From NCBI GenBank assembly GCA_009760885.1, contig CM019715.1, forward strand, positions 20,636,503 through 20,700,502: a stretch of 64,000 bases of DNA, read 5' to 3'. Each line of letters begins with the position of its first letter. Position 1 is the first letter of the stretch. Source of the stretch: Achatina immaculata. Taxonomy: Eukaryota; Mollusca; Gastropoda; Stylommatophora; Achatinidae. Shown piece by piece: positions 47,901 to 59,800 of the stretch. The position numbers were made by a program, and so were the translations under genes. The notes beneath the pieces are model-generated. The model was given only the letters and a program-made list of their open reading frames with translations. It was not told where the DNA came from and made no database searches.

Positions 47901-50799
47901 ACAAAGTTTTGGCCAGGCCAGCCTACACCACTGTCTTCATGGCAGTCCGAGCAAGACCACAGTCTGCCCTAGCAAGGAAAGGTGCTGAAGTCGGAGTTAC
48001 CCAGCCAAAAGGCGCATCGCAAAAAATCAAGGTACCACGCATCATCGCCAGTGTGCTTACGACGAAGAAGAAGATAAAGATAATAGCTACCGCAGTTTTC
48101 AGCGCAACGTATCGACTACCAAGACGTAGTATACACAGAATAAGCTGCAAAATCTTCACCACACAGCATTTTCTTAGTGATATCAAATACACCCTAGTCT
48201 GTCTGTCTGTGTATGTCTGTCTGTCTCTCTCTCACACACACACACACACTCTCTCTCTCTTTGCATGTATTCGTTTAATCATCACTTCTATTTCAGTGTA
48301 AGACACTTGCTTACCTTTCTCGTCTGGAAGTTTCTGTTTGACCGTGTTAAACGCGGTCACAATCGAGTCCTCACTGGTCACATCAAAAGGTATGGCCAGG
48401 ACGCGACTAGAGCAGGTTTCTGTCAGTGATCGTCTGCCGTCCTCGGTGTAGCAGGCAGCGAATACGGGAAATCCCATTTTGTCCAGGCGACTGAAACAGA
48501 AGATGGTAGGTCAAGTCACCAGAGATCTTTGCAAGAACATTCATGATTCAGTTAGCAACGGTGGTTTAGATGCAAAAATAACGACCAGAAAATTGAAGCA
48601 TGCTGGTCTAATAATATATGTAGCTATATTTTGTCTCAGAAGATTTAATTCTAATCTAAGTGCCGTGCCGCGTGATGTAGGCGATCATTTCTCTCCACAA
48701 TTCCCTGTCCTGTGCGTTGATTATGAGATCCGCCGGAGACTTTCTTCACAGCCACACTGACAGCCCATCCACTAACTTCTCTCTCTGTCTTCCTCTGTCT
48801 CTTCTTCCCTCGGTTTTTCCAATTGCCACAGTGTTCCAGTTTTCCTCTTCTCTGGAAATGGCATATAAATCTCACGTGTCTGCCTCTGATCTTTGCTATA
48901 ATTTGCTTTTTAACTCTAGCCTCTCTTAAGATATCGTTATTGGTTTTCTTGGCTGTCTATGGCACCTTCAACATCTTTCTTATAAACCACATTTACATGG
49001 CCTCCATTTCTCGCTGTACTCTCTTATTCATAGGCCATGCTTCACGCCCATAAAACAGAATTGGCTCGATGTGACATTTAAGTACTCGGAATCTTGTTTC
49101 CATTAATATGGATCTGTTGCACAAGATGTGTCTCATCTTCTGGAATGGGGACTTGGCCTGAGCACGTCTGCTTTTTATTTCATTGTGACATTTCCCATCA
49201 GTTGTTATAATAACTCTTAAGTATTTGAATCTATCAACTTGTTTCAGATTTGTGCCATCGATGGTAATGCTACATTTTGGTGGTATTCTTTTCTTTGAGA
49301 TGACCATCACTTTAGTCTTCGACCTTTATTTTTACTTTCGCGAACCACGATCTCTAGAAGAGCCTGTAGCTCCCCTTCACTTTTAGCAATCAGAACTGTG
49401 TCCTCTGCATATCTTAAGTTGTTAAGGTTGTACCCACCAACTGATATTCCTGGCTTGTTCTCTATATTTCTCATTATATTTTCGCTGTACAAGGAGTAGA
49501 GGTCAGGAGATAGAATACATCCTTGTCTCACTTCCAATTTTATGTCTTGGAATGCTCCTATTTGGTTCTCAGCCCTCATTGCTGCTGATTGCTGCCAGTA
49601 TATGTTTTTGATGAGTTTCAGATCTTTCTCAACTATGTTAGACAACGTGGACACTACATGGACTAAGACTAACTATGTTAGACAACGTGGACACTACATG
49701 GACTAAGACTAACTATGTTAGACAACGTAGACACTACATGGACTAAGACTAACTATGTTAGACAACGTAGACACTACATGGACTAAGACTAACTATGTTA
49801 GACAACGTAGACACTACATGGACTAAGACTTGATTCAGAATCTTAGCTCCGCTCTGAGCAACAAGAAAAAGTACTCTCGGCTTCATATAATGCCAAGGCC
49901 TGCCAATAGAATCGTCAAAATATCGCTTATAAAGATCTTCTCGCTATCACAACATCACCTACCAAGATCTTCATCCCACTGTATCATTTACACAGATAAC
50001 ACCCCAGGGAACAAGTGTGTTAAGAACATACTTATCTTAACATAGTCTTTGTGGAACAGGGAACATAGATCTGCTTGCTTTAAAAATTCTGGCCTACGTC
50101 TGAATTCCAGAAACCTGTAGTAATCAACACTAAGTGTAACTGTTTGTTTGGGTTTGTTTTTTTTTGTAACATGCAATGTCAGGTTTGTGGACAAGGAGAT
50201 CGCCGGCTAGGATGAGGAAAATGTGAAACCAATGAATCCGAAACGTGACAAGCCTATGGGTCTTTATAACAATAGCTATCAGAATGATACAAAAAAACAG
50301 AGCTGCAACTATAGGTAGCAGGGAATGGATATCATTGAGGCACTCATCAGATTCCTCATTTCAAAGTCGGAGTGTCTCTGTGGAACTGTCTCAAAGTCGT
50401 CTGGCCAGCCAGCGTTGCATGCTGGATCTGATGTGGAGGAGGGGCTTAAGTACAGCCACCAGAGGCTGGAAAACAAAGTTTTGGCCAGGCCAGCCTACAC
50501 CACTGTCTTCATGGCAGTCCGAGCAAGACCACAGTCTGCCCTAGCAAGGAAAGGTGCTGAAGTCGGAGTTATCCAGCCAAAAGGCGCATCGCAAAAAATC
50601 AAGGTACTACGCATCATCGCCAGTGTGCTTACGACGAAGAAGAAGATAAAGATAATAGCTACCGCAGTTTTCAGCGCAACGTATCGACTACCAAGACGTA
50701 GTATACACAGAATAAGCTGCAAAATCTTCACCACACAGCATTTTCTTAGTGATATCAAATACACCCTAGTCTGTCTGCCTGTGTATGTCTGTCTGTCTG

Positions 50800-50877
<78 letters not shown>

Positions 50878-53800
50878 CATGTATTCGTTTAATCATCACT
50901 TCTATTTCAGTGTAAGACACTTGCTTACCTTTCTCGTCTGGAAGTTTCTGTTTGACCGTGTTAAACGCGGTCACAATCGAGTCCTCACTGGTCACATCAA
51001 AAGGTATGGCCAGGACACGACTAGAGCAGGTTTCTGTCAGTGATCGTCTGCCATCCTCGGTGTAGCAGGCAGCGAATACGGGAAATCCCATTTTGTCCAG
51101 GCGACTGAAACAGAAGATGGTAGGTCAAGTCACCAGCGATCTTTGCAAGAACATTCATGATTCAGTTAGCAACGGTGGTTTAGATGCAAAAATAACGACC
51201 AGAAAATTGAAGCATGCTGGTCTAATAATATATGTAGCTATATTTTGTCTCTGAAGATTTAATTCTAATCTAAGCGCCGTGCCGCGTGGTGTAGGTGATC
51301 ATTTCTCTCCACAATTCCCTGTCCTGTGCGTTGATTATGAGATCCGCCGGTGACTTTCTTCCTAGCCACACTGACAGCCCATCCACTAACTTCTCTCTCT
51401 GTCTTCCTCTGTCTCTTCTTCCCTCAGTTTTTCCAGTTGCCACAGTGTGTTCTAGTTTTCCTCTTCTCTGGAAATGGCATATAAATCTCACGTGTCTGCC
51501 TCTGATCTTTGCTATAATTTGCTTTTTAACTCCAGCCTCTCTTAAGATTTCGTTATTGGTTTTCTTGGCTGTCCATGGCACCTTCAACATCTTTCTTATA
51601 AACCACATTTACATGGCCTCCATTTCTCGCTGTACTCTCTTATTCATAGGCCATGCTTCACGCCCATAAAACAGAATTGGCTCGATGTGACATTTAAGTA
51701 CTCGGAATCTTGTTTCCATTGATATGGATCTGTTGCACAAGATGTGTCTCATCTTCTGGAATGAGGACTTGGCCTGAGCACGTCTGCTTTTTATTTCATT
51801 GTGACATTTCCCATCAGTTGTTATAATCACTCTTAAGTATTTGAATCTATCAACTTGTTTCAGATTTGTGCCATCGATGGTATTCTTCTATAATTGGTGG
51901 TATTCTTTTCTTTGAGATGACCATCACTTTAGTCTTCGACCTTTATTTTTACTTTCACGAACCACGATCTCTAGAAGAGCATGTGGCTCCCCTTCACTTT
52001 TAGCAATCAGAACTGTGTCGTCTGCATATCTTAAGTTGTTAAGGTTGTACCCACCAACTGATATTCCTGGCATGTTCTCTATATTTCTCGTTATGTTTTC
52101 GCTGTACAAGGATAAGAGGTCAGGAGATAGAATACATCCTTGTCTCACTTCCAATTTTATGTCTTGGAATGCTCCTATTTGGTTCTCATCCCTCATTGCT
52201 GCTGATTACTGCCAACATATGTTTTTGATGAGTTTCAGATCTTTCTCATCTATGTTGATGTTTTCCAGCATTCTTATAATTTCTGTGTGTTTCACTTTAT
52301 AGAATGCTTTACGGTAGCCCATGAAGCATAAGCATAGGTCTGTCTTTACTTCTACTGATCTCTCTATCAATGTTCTCATTATATATATGGCATCACTTAT
52401 ACCTTTTCCTTCGACGAAGCCACACTGTTCTTCAGCGATTTCTGGTTTTTATTTTGCTCTGACTCTTCTCATGACAATACGAAACAAGATTTTGGTAACA
52501 TGGCTAATGGTTTGATGGTCTTCACATTCAACTGCATTCGCCTCTATTGTCCTCATAGAGTTCTCTAATGTATTCGCTCCATTTTTCCATAATTTCATCT
52601 CTGTCCATTACTGCATGCCCCTCCTTTGACCTCAGGCAACCAGTCTTGTGGTATGCCCTTTTATTTGATAACTCATTTATTTGTTTGTACATATCTCTTG
52701 TGTTTCCATGATTCTGTGTCTCTATTTCATTACATTTCTTATTTAGCTACTCATCGTTAGCTTTATTGCATTTGTGTCTTATTTCTTTATTTATGTTATC
52801 ATATTCATCTTTATCTTTTATAAGACTTCTTCTTCGATCCATTAGTTGCAAAATTTCTTCTGTCATCCACCCCTGTTTTGCGTGTCTTTTATTTGGAGAT
52901 AGGATTTTGATAGATGTTTGCTTAATAAAGTCTTTAAGCATATTCCATTGTTCATCAATCGTTTCAATCTTCTCTGTAATATATATATTATGTACTATGA
53001 TCCTATATTGTTCTTGTATTCCGATATCTTTCCGTAACAGCTCTCTATCTAGTTCTTTGTTTTTAGCCGCTAACTTTAACCTATTTAGCCTGATTCTCAC
53101 ATTTCCTACAACTAGGATGTGGTCACTGTTGCAGTCTGCGCTTGGTTTTGTTTTCACGGATATTAGTGAGTTCCTGAACCTTCTGTTGATCACAATGTAA
53201 TCTATCTGGTTACGTATGCTATTATTTGAGTTTTTTCCGTATGTTATTATCTGGGCTTTTCCAAGTCCATAGTCGCCAAAGAACTGTGGATTGTCCTGAT
53301 TGTTCTTGGGAATGTACAGTGTTGGTTTCTCCTTGCCTTCCAATGGTTTGTTTATCGTTTACTCCACTAGCCTTTCTGGTGTATAGAGTTTGTATTAAAG
53401 GTGAATAAGAAATGTTGATAGGTTTGTATTGTAAGATCCAATATAAATATGTTTCTGTTTCTTGTTTTAGATTAGGACACCCATGGCCTCCTGGAAGATA
53501 CGTGTCTGTGTGTAGATTCGCTTACATGGAGCACAATCTTCCATCTGTTACTCCCTGTCTGTGTTAACTGATGGACGCGAAGTGAACGTCTTTGTCTTAT
53601 CTGTGGTTCTTATCTGCCCTTGTGTTCAGCGCAAGTTAAGGTGCTGGCTGACCTGGGGCAAATCCGTTAAAAAAAAATGTTCGCAGATGTAGTCCAGGGT
53701 ACCGTGTTGTAAATATGTAATTTCTCCAGCTACAGTGTACCACTGGAAGCAGCAGAAATGTGGTTTATTAGAAGAATGTTGCGAATCCCTTGGACAGCAA

Positions 53801-56800
53801 AAATAACTAATGAAGAATGTATGAGAAGAGCTGGAGAGACAAAAAAACCTTGTCAAAAAGATAAGAGAGAGACAATGTACTTTCATAGGAGATGACCATC
53901 ACTTTAGTCTTCGACCTTTATTTTTACTTTCACGAACCACGATCTCTAGAAGAGCATGTGGCTCCCCTTCACTTTTAGCAATCAGAACTGTGTCGTCTGC
54001 ATATCTTAAGTTGTTAAGGTTGTACCCACCAACTGATATTCCTGGCATGTTCTCTATATTTCTCGTTATGTTTTCGCTGTACAAGGATAAGAGGTCAGGA
54101 GATAGAATACATCCTTGTCTCACTTCCAATTTTATGTCTTGGAATGCTCCTATTTGGTTCTCATCCCTCATTGCTGCTGATTACTGCCAACATATGTTTT
54201 TGATGAGTTTCAGATCTTTCTCATCTATGTTGATGTTTTCCAGCATTCTTATAATTTCTGTGTGTTTCACTTTATAGAATGCTTTACGGTAGCCCATGAA
54301 GCATAAGCATAGGTCTGTCTTTACTTCTACTGATCTCTCTATCAATGTTCTCATTATATATATGGCATCACTTATACCTTTTCCTTCGACGAAGCCACAC
54401 TGTTCTTCAGCGATTTCTGGTTTTTATTTTGCTCTGACTCTTCTCATGACAATACGAAACAAGATTTTGGTAACATGGCTAATGGTTTGATGGTCTTCAC
54501 ATTCAACTGCATTCGCCTCTATTGTCCTCATAGAGTTCTCTAATGTATTCGCTCCATTTTTCCATAATTTCATCTCTGTCCATTACTGCATGCCCCTCCT
54601 TTGACCTCAGGCAACCAGTTTTGTGGTATGCCCTTTTATTTGTTAACTCATTTATTTGTTTGTACATATCTCTTGTGTTTCCATGATTGTGTGTCTCTAT
54701 TTCATTACATTTCTTATTTAGCTACTCCTCGTTAGCTTTATTGCATTTGTGTCTTATTTCTTTATTTATGTTATCATATTCATCTTTATCTTTTATAAGA
54801 CTTCTTCTTCGATCCATTAGTTGCAAAATTTCTTCTGTCATCCACCCCTGTTTTGCGTGTCTTTTATTTGGAGATAGGATTTTGATAGATGTTTGCTTAA
54901 TAAAGTCTTTAAGCATATTCCATTGTTCATCAATCGTTTCAATCTTCTCTGTAATATATATATATTATGTACTATGATCCTATATTGTTCTTGTATTCCG
55001 ATATCTTTCCGTAACAGCTCTCTATCTAGTTCTTTGTTTTTAGCCGCTAACTTTAACCTATTTAGCCTGATTCTCACATTTCCTACAACTAGGATGTGGT
55101 CACTGTTGCAGTCTGCGCTTGGTCTTGTTTTCACGGATATTAGTGAGTTCCTGAACCTCCTGTTGATCACAATGTAATCTATCTGGTTACGTATGCTATT
55201 ATTTGAGTTTTTTTCCGTATGTTATTATCTGGGCTTTTCCAAGTCCATAGTCGCCAAAGAACTGTAGATTGTCCTGATTGTTCTTGAGAATGTACAGTGT
55301 TGGTTTCCCCTTGCCTTCCAATGGTTTGTTTATCGTTTACTCCACTAGCCTTTCTGGTGTATAGAGATTGTATTAAAGGTGAATAAGAAATGTTGATAGG
55401 TTTGTATTGTAAGATCCAATATAAATATGTTTCTGTTTCTTGTTTTAGATTAGGACACCCATGGCCTCCTGGAAGATACGTGTCTGTGTGTAGATTCGCT
55501 TACATGGAGCACAATCTTCCATCTGTTACTTCCTGTCTGTGTTAACTGATGGACGCGAAGTAAACGTCTTTGTCTTATCTGCGGTTCTTATCTGCCCTTG
55601 TGTTCAGTGCAAGTTAAGGTGCTGGCTGACCTGGGGCAAATCCGTAAAAAAAAAAAATGTTCGCAGATGTAGTCCAGGGTACCGTGTTGTAAATATGTAA
55701 TTTCTCCAGCTACAGTGTACCACTGGAAGCAGCAGAAATGTGGTTTATTAGAAGAATGTTGCGAATCCCTTGGACAGCAAAAATAACTAATGAAGAATGT
55801 ATGAGAAGAGCTGGAGAGACAAAAAAAACCTTGTCAAAAAGATAAGAGAGAGACAATGTACTTTCATAGGACATGCAATGAGAAGAGGGGGCATTGAAAA
55901 TATTATAACAACAGGAAAAATAGAAGGAAGAAGATCAAGAGGAAGACCAAGAGAAATGATACTGGACAGTCTGACGGGATGGTGTGAGAGGAGATCACCA
56001 ACTGAACTGATGGCCTGCATGAAGGATCGGGTACTCTGGAGAAGCATAATAGCCAACGCCAGTCGGCACGGCACATGATGATGATGACAGTGTACCGTGT
56101 TGTAAATATGTAATTACTCCAGCTACAGGGTACCGTGTTGTAAATATGTAATTACTCCAGCTACAAGGTACCGTGTTGTAAATATGTAATTACTCCAGCT
56201 ACAAGGTACCGTGTTGTAAATATGTAATTACTCCAGCTACAGCGTACCGTGTTGTAAATATGTAATTACTCCAGCTAATGCGTTAATTCTTAGTGTTACA
56301 AACAACCTGGATTCTTATGATTTTGGTCCACTGTTGAAAGTTCGTAATTTTATCTTTAAATGCTACAAACAGATATCAAGCCATCTAGCGATCATGCACG
56401 GCAGTTGTGATGAACAATTGTTGTTTTCTGTGGTTTTTGTTTGTTAGATAGTTCAAAGTTTGCTCATGTAGCACGCAGACAGTGTATGTAAACCTGGTCT
56501 AATTATCTGTGTTTCCAAACTCTCATTATCTGAAACTTTTTCTAGAACACGCTGCTGTCCGCGCAGGGAAAAAGCACAACGATTCTTGGCGACAGAAGGA
56601 GTCCGTGCATACATTTTGTTGATCGGTTGGACACAGCGGTTTGCTCTACTTGTCTGTCTACAAATGATCGAGAATCATCCAGTCAGACAAAACATCTAGT
56701 TCTGTCCGTCTGTCTACAACTGATCAAGAGTCATCCACTCAGACAAAGTATCTTGCTCTGCTAGAACTGGCTAGTTTTCTTCCTCATGTACATCTCGGTG

Positions 56801-59800
56801 TTTAGGGGACAAACAGACGTCTTGATGGGGCTCAAGCCGTGTGGTTCATATAACGGGATATTCTGTGTTGCTGTAACTTCCTGCCTCCATGTCTTTCGTG
56901 GGCGGCCTCTTCCTCTCTTACCTACAAATCTTTGTGTGGATATTTTTGCTGGTTTTTGTGGTAGATGTGTATGTGTCCAAACTTGCTGTTTCTGGAGGTA
57001 GTGTAATAGTTGTAAACTCAGCGAGTTGCTGGGTCCACAATTGGGGACAATAAGGGGATGGACAGGACCAAAACCCATCTGAAACCCAAAGTCCATGGTC
57101 TATGTACTGCCGTACTGAGTGGCAATGCTCAAACCCATAACTAACCTACAGCCCAGGATCTCCCCTCCAAGGATACTGTATGCTAGTTATGCAGCAAATC
57201 ATATGCATTTATACAAACTACATGGCATGCATTACACATTACAAAGTCAAGCATTTAAATAAATCAATATTTTATTATACACACCAGACACACCATATTA
57301 ACGCCACAACAGACTTACAATGCATAGAACAACATGGAACACCATATGGCATAATATAAAATGTATAACTCTCTAACATATAACTGAAAACATATGTGCC
57401 AGGATGGCCTGGGCTCTTCTGGCCCTCATAAACAAAGCATACACTCTCATAAAATTGTACCAACGCACTCATTAACATATGCAGCCACTGCTGCTACAAA
57501 TCCACATCCCCATGCTAATCACAATCTTCATTATTTTGTGCCTATGCACTTTGATTTGTATGCCCATCCGAAACACGACGAATAATCCACAGGAATCATC
57601 TAATATCCAAACACGACGATACTGACATCAATCTACAGCACATATGATTTCCATAACACAATATATCAAACAGTATGAGTCGGAAGGCGCTGGGTATATC
57701 ACGATAACATGGCCAGACGAACGAACTCAGCCCGCCATAGACTTTCAAGCTCACCCTTGTGTGCCAACCAGATATAACGATAATCCAAGAATCACTTAGA
57801 ATATCCATATGATCGATAAATGACATACTCCACAGCACATTATGATTCACAATACACATACACAGAGTGAGGGTCGGCAGGGCTAAGTAATTACGATACT
57901 CATAAGAACAGACGAATCGTACTTCCCCGCCATGCCTCAGCATGTCTAATCTCTGACCAATCCCCGCCACGCATTCCTCGGTATTTATAGGTCCTATACT
58001 TCTCGATCACGTGACGAGCGACTCGTTTCCCCACCCCGTACACTGGTGGAGCACCGACTGACCTCTCACATTTGCCCTGGTGGTGTCACTTCGTAATTGG
58101 TCTCCTCTTGTCACATCTGGTATTCTCCTTCAACTTTTCATTTCTGTCATGATGATTTTCCTTCTGTTTTTTGCCCGTTAGTGTCCGTGTCTGACATTGA
58201 CAGCATAGGACTGTGAGGAATAGTGTGTTGTGCACAGGTACTTTTGTTTTAATTGTGATGTATTTGTTTTTTTCGGTAAATGTGTCATCTGTCTAGGCTG
58301 ACAGAAATGCGCTTGTTCATATTTCCATCATCAACCAAAATAACAAGAAAAACAAAAAAAATCTCATTAACTCAAACAAAAACCTATGAATTATATTTAT
58401 CTCCAATATATCAATACAAAATTATACTCACAACACTTAGGTAATGATCTTGAAGCATTAGTCTTATTTCTTTATACTGCAGGTGGTAGTAAACGTGTAT
58501 GCCGAGATAGAAACTTAGTAGCTAAAAACATCCGTACCACAGACACTGACTAATTCGTAATACAAGCCAGGCAACGTTGTGTGTGACCACCGCGAGCATT
58601 GATACAAGCCAGGCAACGTTGTGTCTGACCACTACGAGCACTGATACAAGCCAGGCAACGTTGTGTGTGACCACCGCGAGCACTGATACAAGCCAGGCAA
58701 CGTTGTGTGTGACCACCGCGAGCACTGATACAAGCCAGGCAACGTTGTGTGTGACCACCGCGAGCATTGATACAAGCCAGGCAACGTTGTGTGTGGATAT
58801 TTTTGCTGGTTTTTGTGGTAGATGTGTATGTGTCCAAACTTGCTGTTTCTGGAGGTAGTGTAATAGTTGTAAACTCAGCGAGTTGCTGGGTCCACAATTG
58901 GGGACAATAAGGGGATGGACAGGACCAAAACCCATCTGAAACCCAAAGTCCATGGTCTATGTACTGCCGTACTGAGTGGCAATGCTCAAACCCATAACTA
59001 ACCTACAGCCCAGGATCTCCCCTCCAAGGATACTGTATGCTAGTTATGCAGCAAATCATATGCATTTATACAAACTACATGGCATGCATTACACATTACA
59101 AAGTCAAGCATTTAAATAAATCAATATTTTATTATACACACCAGACACACCATATTAACGCCACAACAGACTTACAATGCATAGAACAACATGGAACACC
59201 ATATGGCATAATATAAAATGTATAACTCTCTAACATATAACTGAAAACATATGTGCCAGGATGGCCTGGGCTCTTCTGGCCCTCATAAACAAAGCATACA
59301 CTCTCATAAAATTGTGCCAACGCACTCATTAACATATGCAGCCACTGCTGCTACAAATCCACATCCCCATGCTAATCACAATCTTCATTATTTTGTGCCT
59401 ATGCACCTTGATTTGTATGCCCATCCGAAACACGACGAATAATCCAGAGGAATCATCTAATATCCAAACACGACGATACTGACATCAATCTACAGCACAT
59501 ATGATTTCCATAACACAATATATCAAACAGTATGAGTCGGCAGGCGCTGGGTATATCACGATAACATGGCCAGACGAACGAACTCAGCCCGCCATAGACT
59601 TTCAAGCTCACCCTTGTGTGCCAACCAGATATAACGATAATCCAAGAATCACTTAGAATATCCATATGATCGATAAATGACATACTCCACAGCACATTAT
59701 GATTCACAATACACACACACAGAGTGAGGGTCGGCAGGGCTAAGTAATTACGATACTCATAAGAACAGACGAATCGTACTTCCCCGCCATGCCTCAGCAT

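Larger units (their letters stand above)
47259..52249 (+). repeat. 2572-bp tandem duplication carrying SDR exon 2 and LINE 3' part
   Basis: TGATTCAGAATCTTAGCTCC at 47259 recurs at 49831. The match runs through a shared unrecognised open stretch (47753-48180 / 50325-50750), CA/CT microsatellites, exon 2 and the LINE up to 49633 / ~52249. The first unit stops at CAGATCTTTCTC and passes into the minisatellite at a shared CTATGTT. Confidence 0.93.
51916..55866 (+). repeat. 1975-bp tandem duplication within LINE family D
   Basis: GATGACCATCACTTTAGTC at 51916 recurs at 53891; the two units match almost perfectly to ~53890 and ~55866. The joint at 53890 fuses a plus-strand family B LINE piece (CTTTCATAGGA) to the minus-strand LINE, with little microhomology. 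Confidence 0.92.

Noticed and set aside
57596..57970. 124-codon minus-strand frame, repeated at 59453-59827
   Set aside because: No known motif; lies inside the candidate LTR and is repeated only because the segment is duplicated.
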